Part shown: positions 41,626-51,507 of the stretch, one piece after another
Layout: each line of letters opens with the position of its first letter
Numbering within the stretch: the first letter of the stretch is position 1
Assembly: GCF_003173595.1 (NCBI RefSeq)
Contig: NZ_QGNZ01000001.1
Span: 930,001-994,000, forward strand
DNA length: 64,000 nucleotides
Source of the DNA: Pedobacter yonginensis
GTDB lineage: Bacteria > Bacteroidota > Bacteroidia > Sphingobacteriales > Sphingobacteriaceae
Reading direction: 5' to 3'
Notes under the pieces: model-generated
The model's database searches: none
Told to the model about the DNA's origin: nothing
What the model saw: only the letters and a program-made list of their open reading frames with translations
Program-made: the position numbers and the translations under genes

Positions 41626-44600
41626 TTATATGCCAATTGATAAATTGAAACCGTACGTTCTGGTTGATGGAAACTGCCCTACTTCGAATCCGGTAACAAT
41701 ATCAGAACCAGCAAGTGTTCCAAATTCTGGATCGAACATTGGCCATGGCGACCAAATGAAGAGGTTACGACCATACACACCGAACGATGCAGTTGATAAG
41801 CCTAATTTTTTAAGGAACTTCGGATTAAACCTATAGTTGAATGAGGCCTCTCTGAATTTGATGAAATCTGTTCTAAAAGTGCTTCCTTCTGCATTATCCG
41901 TACCCATATGCGAGCGATAGTATTCATCAATATCATAAGCAACCGTTGTGTTTGGCACATAGGTTCCATCTGCCTTTTGCACCACACCGTTACCGATAAT
42001 ACCACCGTATCTTCCTGGCAGTGTTACGGCTAATTTACCTTGTTCTGCCAATTTATAGTTTAATAAAGAGTGCGCTACGCCACCCAATTGGGCATCAAAA
42101 AGAACGTTTAAGCTAAAGTTTTTGTAACTGAAGTTATTTCCAATACTTCCTTTGTATTTCGGCATGGTATTCCCTAAGTAAACCACATCAGTAGTAATTT
42201 TTGCAAATCCTGTTGTGGCATCATAAACTACATTGCCGTCTGGGTCGCGAACATAGCCTCTGCCATATAAATCGCCCATACTACCACCAACTTTGGCAAC
42301 AATCTGTCCGCCAGCTACCGGTCCAGTTCTTAAAATGATCGAACTATCGGTTAAAGCCTTAATTTTGTTTTGATTGGATGCAAAGGTCAAATTCACTGTC
42401 CATTTAAATCCATTCTTAACCGTAATCGGAGTTCCGTTCACAGCAACCTCTACCCCTAAGTTATTTACTTGTCCAGCGTTAATTAATGCTTGGTTATAAC
42501 CAGATGAACGATCTACCACACGTGTTAAAATTTGATTCTTAGTGTTACCCGCATAAACTGCAACATCAAAACCTAATCTGTTCTTAAACAAGCTCACTTC
42601 GGTACCAACCTCATAAGTAGTTGTTTTTAAAGGTTTTAAATTCTCATTAGGTAATATTGATGGGTTTTGTAAAGCACTATCTGGGTAAATTCCATTAGAG
42701 GCCAAAGAATAGGTATAAGCTGTTCTGTATGGCGTTGTACCGCCACTACCTACTTGCGATACTGAAGCTCTGATTTTAGCAAAGCTGATGGCTTTTGGCA
42801 ATTTCCAGAATTCAGACAATACAAAACTTCCGCTAATGGACGGATAAAAGAAACCAACGTTATCTGTTCTAGTTACGGTAGCCAAAACGCTACTCCAATC
42901 TTTACGAGCGGTAACATCTACATACAAATAATTTTTATAGCTGGTAGATAGGATTCCGTAAAAACTGTTTATTCTGTATCTGCTGGTATCTGGAATAGAC
43001 ACCAATGGATATAAATTATTAGTTAGTTCATATACGTTTGGCACTCTTAAACCATCTGCACGTAAATCAGATTTGTTGTATTTATTTCTCAACTGACTAC
43101 CTCCGGCAGATAGATTGAAGTTTAAATCTTTACCAACTTGTTTTTCGTAGCGAACCAAGAAATCGCTGTTGGTTTCTTGCGAATAAATATTTTGTTTACG
43201 AATAGAACCTTGTATTAATTTACTACCAGCATCGTAAGGACGTTCTTGCGCACGTTTCTCCTTCGCCATATCAATACTTGTACGCAATTGAACGCTAAGA
43301 TTTTTTGTAATCTGGTAGCTCAATTGGGCATTCGCTGTTAAGTTGTTACGACCAGTTTTGTTTATAAATTCATTTACAACCGCATAAGGATTTTCAGGGA
43401 ATGAACTAAATGGATATTTAATTTGTCTGCCTTCCTGACCATTTACCCAATAATTTTTAATCCAATCTAAACTTGCGTTTGGCTGCCAAAAAATATACCA
43501 ATACATTAATGATTGGTTACCGTAACCTGCACCGGGCAAGTTATCGCTAAACCGATTCCCGTAATTAAACTTTGTAGAAAATTTAAGTTTTTTAGTAATG
43601 TCTGTATTGGTCGATAACGTAACCGTTGTCCGCTCTATTCCCGTTTTTGGAACAATCCAAGTATTGTTTTGGTTGGTGATGGATACACGGGCAGTTGTTG
43701 TTCTGATTTTTCCATCAATGCTTAATGAGTTTGTTAAATTTTCACCCGTGCTGAAAAAGTCTCTAATTTCATTGGTGTAAGGCACCCAAGGCGTTCTTGT
43801 TTTCCCTTGTGTTTGTGTTACAGGGTCATATTGAAAGAACATTTGTCCATCAAAACGAGGCCCGTATGCCGAACTGGTTCCACTTGTGCTGGCGCCATCG
43901 GCAGATGCCCCATAAGAATAATATGCTGCACCGTCTAAACCTTGTCCGTATTCATACTGCAAATCTGGCCAACGGTTAACCTCCTCGAAAGACCCGTTAG
44001 AGGTGAATTTAATGCCTACTTTCTTTCTTTTAGAGTTGCCGGACTTGGTGGTAATTAAAATCGCACCATTAGCCCCCCTTTGGCCGTATAAGGCCGCCGC
44101 ACCAGGGCCTTTAAGCACGGTTACACTTTCAATATCTTCGGGATTAATATCATTGGTTGTGCTACCATAATCAGCCGGCATGTTATCGCTACCTGTTCCA
44201 TATACAGCATCTGATCCATTGGCAGTACGCCTACCCCCACTATTGTTAATCACCACTCCATCAACAACTATCAAGGCTTCGTTATCACCAGTCAGGTTGT
44301 TTTCTCCACGCAAAATGATTTTAATTGATCCTGCTGGCCCGCTGTTGGATCTAACCAAGTTTAACCCAGCAACTTTACCCGACAGTGCGTCTGTCCAGTT
44401 GGTAGATACCGCATCCGTAAGTTGGGTGCTATCAATTTTCGTTACCGCATAACCCAACGCTTTTTCTTCCCTTTTGATACCTAATGCCGTTACAACTACC
44501 TCATTTAGTTGACTGCTAGAAGATTTCAATCGAATGGTTACGCCTGTTTGGTTGGCAGAAAAAATTCTACTAATTGGCGTATAACCCACCATATTGAATG

Positions 44601-44955
44601 AGATTGTACCACCTTTTATAATAGATACAGAAAACTCTCCATTTTGATTGGTAACGCCTAAAACACGTCTGGCATTATCGCTAATCGTTGTTCCGATAAG
44701 CGGCAACCCATCTTCGTCATCTAATATCTTTCCTTTAATGGTAACATTTTGATTAATGGGTTGCTGAGCAAATAACTCGCCTGCGCCGGTGGCCAGAAAT
44801 AAAATGCTGAGGGTTAAGATTTTGAAACAAAATGAAAGGGATGTCGACGTTAAAAGTGATCTCTTCTCATCTTCTTGAGGATGCTTAGGGAGTGCATACA
44901 CAAGGTTTTTCCTATGCCGAAGCACAGAAACAGTTTGAGTAAAAAGTTTATTCAT
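41626..44955 (-). CDS. SusC/RagA family TonB-linked outer membrane protein
   Basis: A 1109-aa TonB-dependent transporter. The N-terminus is unusually long before the hydrophobic signal region (FCFKILTLSILFLATGAGEL), and no other Met codon is available. Then come a carboxypeptidase-like beta-sandwich (GKILDDEDGLPLIGTTISDN), the SusC motif LNEVVVTALGIKREEKALGY, the plug (ALIVVDGVVINNSGG and IESVTVLKGPGAAALYGQRG) and the barrel. It imports ligands bound by SusD. The neighbouring phosphodiesterase-type enzymes suggest a phosphorus-containing ligand, as inference. Confidence 0.93.
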   Translation of the reverse strand: MNKLFTQTVSVLRHRKNLVYALPKHPQEDEKRSLLTSTSLSFCFKILTLSILFLATGAGELFAQQPINQNVTIKGKILDDEDGLPLIGTTISDNARRVLGVTNQNGEFSVSIIKGGTISFNMVGYTPISRIFSANQTGVTIRLKSSSSQLNEVVVTALGIKREEKALGYAVTKIDSTQLTDAVSTNWTDALSGKVAGLNLVRSNSGPAGSIKIILRGENNLTGDNEALIVVDGVVINNSGGRRTANGSDAVYGTGSDNMPADYGSTTNDINPEDIESVTVLKGPGAAALYGQRGANGAILITTKSGNSKRKKVGIKFTSNGSFEEVNRWPDLQYEYGQGLDGAAYYSYGASADGASTSGTSSAYGPRFDGQMFFQYDPVTQTQGKTRTPWVPYTNEIRDFFSTGENLTNSLSIDGKIRTTTARVSITNQNNTWIVPKTGIERTTVTLSTNTDITKKLKFSTKFNYGNRFSDNLPGAGYGNQSLMYWYIFWQPNASLDWIKNYWVNGQEGRQIKYPFSSFPENPYAVVNEFINKTGRNNLTANAQLSYQITKNLSVQLRTSIDMAKEKRAQERPYDAGSKLIQGSIRKQNIYSQETNSDFLVRYEKQVGKDLNFNLSAGGSQLRNKYNKSDLRADGLRVPNVYELTNNLYPLVSIPDTSRYRINSFYGILSTSYKNYLYVDVTARKDWSSVLATVTRTDNVGFFYPSISGSFVLSEFWKLPKAISFAKIRASVSQVGSGGTTPYRTAYTYSLASNGIYPDSALQNPSILPNENLKPLKTTTYEVGTEVSLFKNRLGFDVAVYAGNTKNQILTRVVDRSSGYNQALINAGQVNNLGVEVAVNGTPITVKNGFKWTVNLTFASNQNKIKALTDSSIILRTGPVAGGQIVAKVGGSMGDLYGRGYVRDPDGNVVYDATTGFAKITTDVVYLGNTMPKYKGSIGNNFSYKNFSLNVLFDAQLGGVAHSLLNYKLAEQGKLAVTLPGRYGGIIGNGVVQKADGTYVPNTTVAYDIDEYYRSHMGTDNAEGSTFRTDFIKFREASFNYRFNPKFLKKLGLSTASFGVYGRNLFIWSPWPMFDPEFGTLAGSDIVTGFEVGQFPSTRTYGFNLSIGI

Positions 44956-45024
44956 ATGTAAATCCGGTTACTAGGTTTAATTAATAGGGTAATTTTTTGC
45001 TTATTTCGTTTTTCGGATTAGCGG

Positions 45025-45032
45025 CAAAGTAA
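45025..45032 (-). promoter_or_regulatory. Weak candidate -7 box before SusC
   Basis: On the minus strand TTACTTTG resembles TAnnTTTG with one mismatch, about 70 bases before the SusC ATG. The 505-base gap 44956-45460 also has a 10-bp inverted repeat, TGTTTAGTTT at 45102-45111 and AAACTAAACA at 45156-45165. No gene or anti-sigma-factor system was seen in the gap. Confidence 0.3.
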
Positions 45033-45101
45033 TGGGATCAGCATTAAATTTATATTAAGCCATTGTTAAAAAAGAGGAATGGAAGCTCATAAATTACGGA
45101 T

Positions 45102-45165
45102 TGTTTAGTTTTATACTTTTTATGGTTTCGTTAATAAAATTATAAAAACAAATCGAAACTAAACA
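45102..45165. repeat. Inverted repeat upstream of SusC
   Basis: TGTTTAGTTT and AAACTAAACA are exact inverted arms separated by 44 bases in the 505-base gap between SusC and the desaturase-like gene. AATTACGGA and AATTTACGGA flank the arms as a near-direct repeat. It could be an operator; support is structural only. Confidence 0.35.
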
Positions 45166-45460
45166 CAATTTACGGAAATCGGAAAAAAACTTTGTATTTA
45201 AGAGATGAAGCTTGGAAATAGGAGGCACACAAAACATACATTTTGTAAGTTTGGGAAGACAAAGCCAAGTTTAATTATGCGATTTACAACGTTTTAAAAG
45301 GATTTATCAAAAAGCAAGCACGTGAAAAAGGTCAAAGTAGAAGGTCGTAACAATTTCATTACCCAAAGGACAAACGTTTGCACAACCATAATTTAACAAA
45401 ATGAAACCTAAACCTGTAACATTCTTGTGTATAGTAAGTTCGAAACCTAAAGAAAGGTTC

Positions 45461-46717
45461 TTATCGGGACTTTAGCTGGTAAACCACATACCTCATGTAA
45501 ACTTTTCTTAAAGAAATTGTTCGCTCTAAGATAACTAAGCCGATGATGGGTAAAATCGAAAATTCGAAATGCTCAAATTTGTAAAAAGTGAAGGCAAAAA
45601 GTAAAATCAATCTAAAGCATTCCAAGTAATAAATCCATTTTCTTTGCTCCAATAAGGCACCTATGTTAATTAAGGTAAGCAGCACAAAAACCAGCATGGC
45701 CATACCATCAACCCATTGGAAATAGCTATAAAAAAGTGTTGTCAGCGTAAGTAAAACCACCACCAAAATCAGCTGAATATTGGCGTAAATTTTAAATTTA
45801 AACTTAGATGATTTCGGTTGAGAATGCTGGAAATATTTTTGCTCCAGTACAGGCCGGATATTTTGATCCATCAGCGCAGGGCTTCCGAATAACGCATTCC
45901 ATTTGCCTTTAAATGTAGTTGCGCGCTTATAAGCCGCTCCAATTTCCAGATAATAATGAAAATGTTGCCACAAAAAGCTAAAGCTCTTAATGGGATGAGT
46001 TAAACCATACTTTGGTGGCTCCTCCTCAGTTTGAAAGGTTCCAAAGAGTTTATCCCAAAATACAAATACATCACCATAATTTTTATCTAAATATTTTTCA
46101 TCTGATGCGTGGTGCACCCCGTGTAACGAGGGGGTAATGAAAATATTTTCTAGCCAACCTATTTTCCCAATGAGTTGAGTATGGGTAAAAAATGAGTAAG
46201 CGCCATGCGCTAAAAGTATGGTAATAATCATGTTAGGGTGAAAACCCACCAAGGGCAGTAGGCACCAAAAAACATTTCTAAAAATGGCCTGAATGGTGGT
46301 TATCCTTGCAGCAGCCGATAAATTAAACTCCTCGCTCTGGTGGTGAACAATGTGTGCAGCCCATAGAAAATTAATTTCATGTCCTAAACGATGGTACCAA
46401 TACCAAACCAAATCTGTAGCCAAAAGCAGTAAAATCCAAACGTACCATTTGTTAGGAATATCAAAAATGGAGTAATTGTTATAAACCCAAATATATATCT
46501 GATAAAAACTACCCGCAATGAAAAGATTGAGCAATCGCTCTGCAATACCTACGCTAAAATTGGCCACGGTGCTCTCATATTTAAAAACGGCAGCCTTTCT
46601 TTTTTGCTGCGCAATTTTATATTCGATAAAAACAAAAAGAAAGAACGCAGGGATGGCAAAAGCAAGGTAGTTTATATGATGCATAACCGATAGAATTAGG
46701 GCTTCAATAAACAACAA
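45461..46717 (-). CDS. Sterol desaturase/fatty acid hydroxylase family membrane protein
   Basis: A 418-aa di-iron membrane oxygenase. The His boxes are in order: WYWYHRLGHEINFLWAAHIV with HRLGH near residue 110, HIVHHQSEEFNLSAA, and LHGVHHASDEKYLDKNYGD. About four hydrophobic helices form the core, and the last 120 residues add four more segments, which resembles alkylglycerol monooxygenase-like proteins. It would hydroxylate or desaturate a lipid in the inner membrane; the substrate is unknown. An alternative start at MHHINYLAF, 11 codons later, is possible. It is isolated from neighbouring genes. Confidence 0.88.
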   Translation of the reverse strand: MLFIEALILSVMHHINYLAFAIPAFFLFVFIEYKIAQQKRKAAVFKYESTVANFSVGIAERLLNLFIAGSFYQIYIWVYNNYSIFDIPNKWYVWILLLLATDLVWYWYHRLGHEINFLWAAHIVHHQSEEFNLSAAARITTIQAIFRNVFWCLLPLVGFHPNMIITILLAHGAYSFFTHTQLIGKIGWLENIFITPSLHGVHHASDEKYLDKNYGDVFVFWDKLFGTFQTEEEPPKYGLTHPIKSFSFLWQHFHYYLEIGAAYKRATTFKGKWNALFGSPALMDQNIRPVLEQKYFQHSQPKSSKFKFKIYANIQLILVVVLLTLTTLFYSYFQWVDGMAMLVFVLLTLINIGALLEQRKWIYYLECFRLILLFAFTFYKFEHFEFSILPIIGLVILERTISLRKVYMRYVVYQLKSR

Positions 46718-46844
46718 ACATAATAAATAACTACAATATACATAGACTTTATAGTTATTATTTTAAATTAGTTCATTTTCTATTCGTTTAATCTTTTTTG
46801 TTTTGATTAATTTGTAAATATCAGTTTGACAAAAAAACAAAACA

Positions 46845-47603
46845 ATGGCTACAAAAAATAAAGCTACCAATTCCAACATTTTATCCATAGATATCGGCGG
46901 TACAAGCATTAAAACAGTCCTTTTAGATGAAGATGGAAACATGCTCACCGAATATTTAAAAAGTAAAACGCCTGCAGAGGCCATACCAAAAGATATCGTT
47001 ACAGGCATAATAGATTTAATAAAACCCTTTCCAATCACCTATGATCGGGTATCCATAGGCTTTCCAGGTTATGTAAAAAATGGCGTTGTTAAAACAGCTC
47101 CCAATTTGGCCAAGAACAAATGGGAAGATATTGATTTGGCCCAGCGCGTTGCAAATGCACTGAACAAATCAGTAAGATTAGTGAATGATGCAGATCAACA
47201 AGGTTTGGGTGTTGTTGAAGGTAAAGGTTTTGAAATTGTTTTTACGGTAGGCACAGGCTTTGGTACTGCATTACTTTTTGATGGAGAACTTCTGCCCCAT
47301 TTAGAGTTGGCACATTTCCCAATCAACAAAGAAGAAGATTATGACGATTACATCGGAAATAAAGCTTTTGAGAAAATCGGTACAGAAAGATGGAATAAAC
47401 GGTTAAAGAAAGTAATCGACATTTATAAAACAGTTTTCAATTATGATGCCTTATATATAGGCGGTGGAAATTCTAAACACATCGATTTTAAACTCGACGA
47501 CAATATTAAACTTGTAAGCAATAGAGACGGAATTAAAGGAGGTGCCAAACTTTGGAAACTTGCCGATAAGTATAATATTTTTACGGTAGAACCAAAATCA
47601 TAA
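46845..47603 (+). CDS. Polyphosphate-glucokinase-like ROK family kinase
   Basis: A 252-aa ROK-type sugar kinase. It has the ATP-site motif SIDIGGTSIKTVLLDEDGN, GFPGYVKNGVVKTAPNL, NDADQQGLG and TVGTGFGTALLFDGELLPHL, then a C-terminal IGGGNSKHIDF. The arrangement resembles polyphosphate glucokinase (PPGK), which phosphorylates glucose with polyphosphate or ATP. The ROK zinc-cysteine motif is absent, as in PPGK. It heads a gene group with gnd, zwf and pgl, so it can feed glucose-6-phosphate into the oxidative pentose phosphate pathway. Use of polyphosphate here is inference. Confidence 0.75.
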   Translation: MATKNKATNSNILSIDIGGTSIKTVLLDEDGNMLTEYLKSKTPAEAIPKDIVTGIIDLIKPFPITYDRVSIGFPGYVKNGVVKTAPNLAKNKWEDIDLAQRVANALNKSVRLVNDADQQGLGVVEGKGFEIVFTVGTGFGTALLFDGELLPHLELAHFPINKEEDYDDYIGNKAFEKIGTERWNKRLKKVIDIYKTVFNYDALYIGGGNSKHIDFKLDDNIKLVSNRDGIKGGAKLWKLADKYNIFTVEPKS

Positions 47604-47659
47604 GCCGATTTTATTACAATCTTTTAACCTTACACACTATAATATTAATTTGTAAACCC

Positions 47660-47667
47660 TAATTTTG
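47660..47667 (+). promoter_or_regulatory. Candidate -7 promoter box before gnd
   Basis: TAATTTTG is an exact TAnnTTTG match 22 bases before the gnd ATG, after the glucokinase-like gene. A clear -33 element was not seen. It could allow gnd, zwf and pgl to be expressed without the kinase. Confidence 0.4.
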
Positions 47668-47689
47668 GGTGCATAATAAAAAATAAAAA

Positions 47690-49105
47690 ATGTCAAATAA
47701 CGATTCTAAACAATATAAATTGGGAATGATTGGTTTGGGCACAATGGGCCGAAACCTCTTACTAAACATGGCTGATAAAGGTTTTTCCGTAACAGGTTAC
47801 GATAAAGACCAAAAAATGATTGCAAAACTTGAAGAAGAAGGTAAAAAACATCAATTGGAAGGTTTTGATGATATTCAGGCATTCATCAGTCACTTATCAA
47901 CACCGCGCACCCTAATTCTTTTAGTTCCTGCCGGACCAATTGTAGATAGCGTTATTGCAGAATTAAAGCCGCTTTTAAGCAAAGGCGATATTATAATTGA
48001 TAGTGGAAATTCGCACTTCACAGACACCAATCGTAGGGTGGATGAATTGGAAAAAGATGGCCTACATTTCTTTGGAATGGGCATTTCTGGTGGCGAAGAA
48101 GGTGCTCGTTTCGGACCAAGTATGATGCCAGGTGGCGATAAACAAGCCTACAGCGTGGTAAAAGATATTTTTGAAGCCGTAGCTGCTAAAGTGGGTTCCG
48201 ATCCTTGTGTAACGTATATAGGCCCAGGCGCATCGGGTCACTTTGTTAAAATGGTACATAATGGTATCGAGTACGCCATCATGGAACTCATCGCAGAAGT
48301 TTATGGAATCCTTAAAAATGGTTTAGGCTATAGCAATGCGCAAATTTATCAAGTGTTCAAAAAATGGAACGAAGGCAGACTCCAATCCTTCCTTTTAGAA
48401 ATAACGGCCGAAATATTTTTGTTCAAGGATACTGAAACACAAAACGATTTATTGGATCAAATTAAAGATGAAGCCCGCTCTAAAGGTACAGGTAAATGGA
48501 CGTCAGAAGTTTCTATGGAACTTCAGCTACCAATTCCAACCATAAACGAAGCCGTCTCTAATCGCGATTTATCCAAGTTCAAAGCCTTAAGGGTTTCCTT
48601 AGAAAATGCTTTTGGTAAAAAAGATAATAAAATCGACATCAGCATTGACGATTTGGAAAATGCGTTTTACTTCTCGATGATTAGTGCTTATGCGCAAGGC
48701 ATGCATCTGTTGGTGCAGGCATCTAAAGAATATCAATACGACTTACAATTGCAAGAAATTGCTAAAATTTGGAGAGGCGGTTGCATCATCAGAGCTAAAT
48801 TCTTAGAAGATATTTATCAGGCTTACGATAAGGACAACGCTCTGGAGCATCTATTTGGCGATGCTGGCATCCAGAAAATCATTAACGGAACCATTGCCGG
48901 AACACGTAAAACCATTTCGGCCTGTATAAATGCAGGTGTTGGAATTCCGGCCTTTGCTTCTACCCTAACCTACTTCGATACCATTACAACGGGTAGAATG
49001 CCATCTAACTTAATTCAGGCACAACGAGATTTCTTCGGTGCACACACCTTCGAACGTATTGATAAAGATGGCGTTTTCCATGCCGACTGGAATAAACTAT
49101 CTTAA
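47690..49105 (+). CDS. gnd: 6-phosphogluconate dehydrogenase, decarboxylating
   Basis: Gnd converts 6-phosphogluconate to ribulose-5-phosphate and CO2, reducing NADP+. The 471-aa length is normal. The N-terminal Rossmann motif GLGTMGRNLLLNMADKGFSV, the substrate motif GISGGEEGARFGPSMMPGG, and GASGHFVKMVHNGIEYAIME with the catalytic Lys are intact. The C-terminal helical domain includes IWRGGCIIRAKFL. It precedes zwf by 26 bases in the same orientation, and pgl follows, giving the order opposite to the pathway. Confidence 0.96.
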   Translation: MSNNDSKQYKLGMIGLGTMGRNLLLNMADKGFSVTGYDKDQKMIAKLEEEGKKHQLEGFDDIQAFISHLSTPRTLILLVPAGPIVDSVIAELKPLLSKGDIIIDSGNSHFTDTNRRVDELEKDGLHFFGMGISGGEEGARFGPSMMPGGDKQAYSVVKDIFEAVAAKVGSDPCVTYIGPGASGHFVKMVHNGIEYAIMELIAEVYGILKNGLGYSNAQIYQVFKKWNEGRLQSFLLEITAEIFLFKDTETQNDLLDQIKDEARSKGTGKWTSEVSMELQLPIPTINEAVSNRDLSKFKALRVSLENAFGKKDNKIDISIDDLENAFYFSMISAYAQGMHLLVQASKEYQYDLQLQEIAKIWRGGCIIRAKFLEDIYQAYDKDNALEHLFGDAGIQKIINGTIAGTRKTISACINAGVGIPAFASTLTYFDTITTGRMPSNLIQAQRDFFGAHTFERIDKDGVFHADWNKLS

Positions 49106-49131
49106 AATTAACCACACGAATACAACATAAA

Positions 49132-50646
49132 ATGAAAACCAAAACCGCGTTAAACCCCACAATATTTGTCATATTTGGTGGTACAGGTGATTTAAACAAA
49201 AGAAAACTAGCCCCTGCTTTATACAATCTTTTTATTGAAGGTTATATGCCCAATAATTTTGCAATTATTGGCACAGGTAGGACGGAATTTACAGATGATA
49301 GCTACAACAAAGCGCTAGAAGATGCTGTTAATGAGTTTTCTCGCACAGGAAAAGTGAAAAAAGATAAATGGGATGATTTTGGAAGTAAAATTAGTTATTG
49401 CCCTACCGATTTTGCTCAACCTAAAACTTTCCAAAATTTAAAGGCAAGTGTAGAAAAATATCAAAAAGAATACGGCCCAGAAACACAGGTTATTTTCTAC
49501 TTGGCTGTAGCACCAAACTTTTTCCCAATTATTGCCGAGTGCTTGCAAAAGTACAAGCTCACGCAGAATGAAGACAACAGTAGAATTGTAATCGAAAAAC
49601 CTTTTGGCCATGATTTGGATTCTGCTAAAGAATTGAATAAACTTTTAAGCAACATATTTACCGAGAAACAGATTTATAGAATAGATCATTATCTAGGTAA
49701 AGAAACCGTGCAAAACATGATGGCTTTCCGTTTTGCAAACTCCTTATTCGAGCCTCTATGGAACAGATCTTATATTGATCACGTTCAGATTTCGGTAACA
49801 GAGCAATTGGGCGTTGCCGATCGTGGTGGTTATTACGAAGGTGCTGGTGCACTTCGGGATATGATTCAAAACCATTTATTGCAATTGCTTTGTTTAATTG
49901 GAATGGAAGCCCCAATCAATTTCGATGCCGATGAAATTAGGAACAGAAAGGTGGAAGTTTTAAAAGCCATGCGCCCATTTTCTGCCGAAGATATCCGTTT
50001 TCACACTGTTCGTGGGCAATATAGTAAAGGCTGGGTAGAAGGTAAAGAAGTGCCGGGTTACCGCCAAGAAAAAGGGGTAGATCCTCATTCCAATACAGAA
50101 ACCTTCGCTGCCGTAAAATTCCATATCGACAATTGGAGATGGCAAGGCATTCCTTTCTACTTAAGAACTGGAAAGCGCTTAAACCAAACTTCATCTTTAA
50201 TAACCATTCAGTTTCGGGATGTTCCGCATCAAATCTTTTCATCTGGTGTAACAGAAAACTGGCAACAAAACCGCTTGGTAATCAGCATTCAACCAGAAAT
50301 GAGCATTCGTATGCAAGTGCAAGCAAAGAGACCAGGTTTGGATATGGTGTTAAATCCGGTGGATATGGTTTTTGATTACAAAGGAACTTACGATAGCGAT
50401 ACCCCAGAAGCTTACGAAACTTTATTGCTTGATGCGATGATGGGCGATCAAACCTTATTTATGCGCGGCGATCAAGTAGAAGCTGCATGGGAGCTAGTAA
50501 TGCCAATTTTGAACACTTGGGAAAGCAAAACATCAATCAACTTCCCGAACTACCCTGCAGATAGCTGGGGACCAGAAGAAGCCGAGGCATTAATTGCAAG
50601 GGATGGCTTCCACTGGTTTAATTTACCATTAAAGAATAAGGAATAA
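49132..50646 (+). CDS. zwf: Glucose-6-phosphate 1-dehydrogenase
   Basis: Zwf oxidises glucose-6-phosphate to 6-phosphogluconolactone with NADP+. The 504-aa protein has the nucleotide-binding FVIFGGTGDLNKRKLAPALY near residue 11 and the substrate motif RIDHYLGKETVQNMMAFRFA with the catalytic His near residue 187. It also has IVIEKPFGHDLDSAKELN and the C-terminal FLRTGKRL-type loop (PFYLRTGKRLNQ). It lies between gnd and pgl, completing the oxidative pentose phosphate branch in one gene group. Confidence 0.96.
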   Translation: MKTKTALNPTIFVIFGGTGDLNKRKLAPALYNLFIEGYMPNNFAIIGTGRTEFTDDSYNKALEDAVNEFSRTGKVKKDKWDDFGSKISYCPTDFAQPKTFQNLKASVEKYQKEYGPETQVIFYLAVAPNFFPIIAECLQKYKLTQNEDNSRIVIEKPFGHDLDSAKELNKLLSNIFTEKQIYRIDHYLGKETVQNMMAFRFANSLFEPLWNRSYIDHVQISVTEQLGVADRGGYYEGAGALRDMIQNHLLQLLCLIGMEAPINFDADEIRNRKVEVLKAMRPFSAEDIRFHTVRGQYSKGWVEGKEVPGYRQEKGVDPHSNTETFAAVKFHIDNWRWQGIPFYLRTGKRLNQTSSLITIQFRDVPHQIFSSGVTENWQQNRLVISIQPEMSIRMQVQAKRPGLDMVLNPVDMVFDYKGTYDSDTPEAYETLLLDAMMGDQTLFMRGDQVEAAWELVMPILNTWESKTSINFPNYPADSWGPEEAEALIARDGFHWFNLPLKNKE

Positions 50647-50746
50647 TACTCATCCCATCATGGGATACAAAAGGCAATCTTTATTATTCAACTACTTGAT
50701 GAGATAAAGATTGCTTCGTTTACATTTAAAGCGTGATCCAACAAAA

Positions 50747-51472
50747 ATGAATTTACTCATATACAAAACACCAGAAGAACTGAATCAAGATTTAGCTGAT
50801 TACATTATCAAAGTTGCTGAAGTGTCGATTGAAGAAAATGACCGGTTTAACTTCGTTTTAACTGGTGGCAATTCTCCAAAAAGACTCTATAACCTGCTTG
50901 CAACGGAATGTAAACATCGAATTGATTGGGAAAAGGTTTATTTCTTTTTCGGCGATGAAAGGAATGTTCCATCTGATGATGAAAATTACAATGGCTTAAT
51001 GGCAAAAAAGGAACTGTTTGACAAACTTGAAATTGCTGAAGATCATATCTTTTACATCAACACAACCTTGGCGCCAGAAAAAGCGGCAATTGAGTATAAA
51101 AAAGCAATTGACAACCATTTTAAAGGGAGCGATCCCATCTTTGATTTTATACTATTAGGTATGGGTGATGATGCGCATACCGCTTCTATTTTTCCGCATA
51201 CTAAGCTTGTTAAAAACGAGGAGGCTACCGTTTCATCGGTATTTGTAGAAAAATTGAACACCTATAGAATTAGCTTAACTGCACCATTAATTAATAAAGC
51301 AGAAAATGTTGCGTTTTTGGTTTTTGGCGAAAATAAAGCTGAAGCCATCAAACATGTTATCGGCGGTGAGGTGAAAGACTTTGACACTTACCCATCACAA
51401 CTCATTGATCCAATTGATGGAAAGCTGACATGGTTTGTTGATGAAGCTGCCACAAAATTATTGGAAAGCTAA
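50747..51472 (+). CDS. pgl: 6-phosphogluconolactonase (DevB type)
   Basis: Pgl hydrolyses 6-phosphogluconolactone to 6-phosphogluconate. The 241-aa protein shows FNFVLTGGNSPKRLYNLLAT, VYFFFGDERNVPSDDENYNG and ILLGMGDDAHTASIFPHT, characteristic of the DevB/SOL branch. The start was set at MNLLIYKTPEEL; an in-frame ATG twelve codons upstream adds a basic leader. It follows zwf by 100 bases, which is longer than the other gaps of the group but with no terminator seen between. Confidence 0.92.
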   Translation: MNLLIYKTPEELNQDLADYIIKVAEVSIEENDRFNFVLTGGNSPKRLYNLLATECKHRIDWEKVYFFFGDERNVPSDDENYNGLMAKKELFDKLEIAEDHIFYINTTLAPEKAAIEYKKAIDNHFKGSDPIFDFILLGMGDDAHTASIFPHTKLVKNEEATVSSVFVEKLNTYRISLTAPLINKAENVAFLVFGENKAEAIKHVIGGEVKDFDTYPSQLIDPIDGKLTWFVDEAATKLLES

Positions 51473-51507
51473 CAGTTGGCCATTATTTATTTAAAAGGTT
51501 TAGTAAG

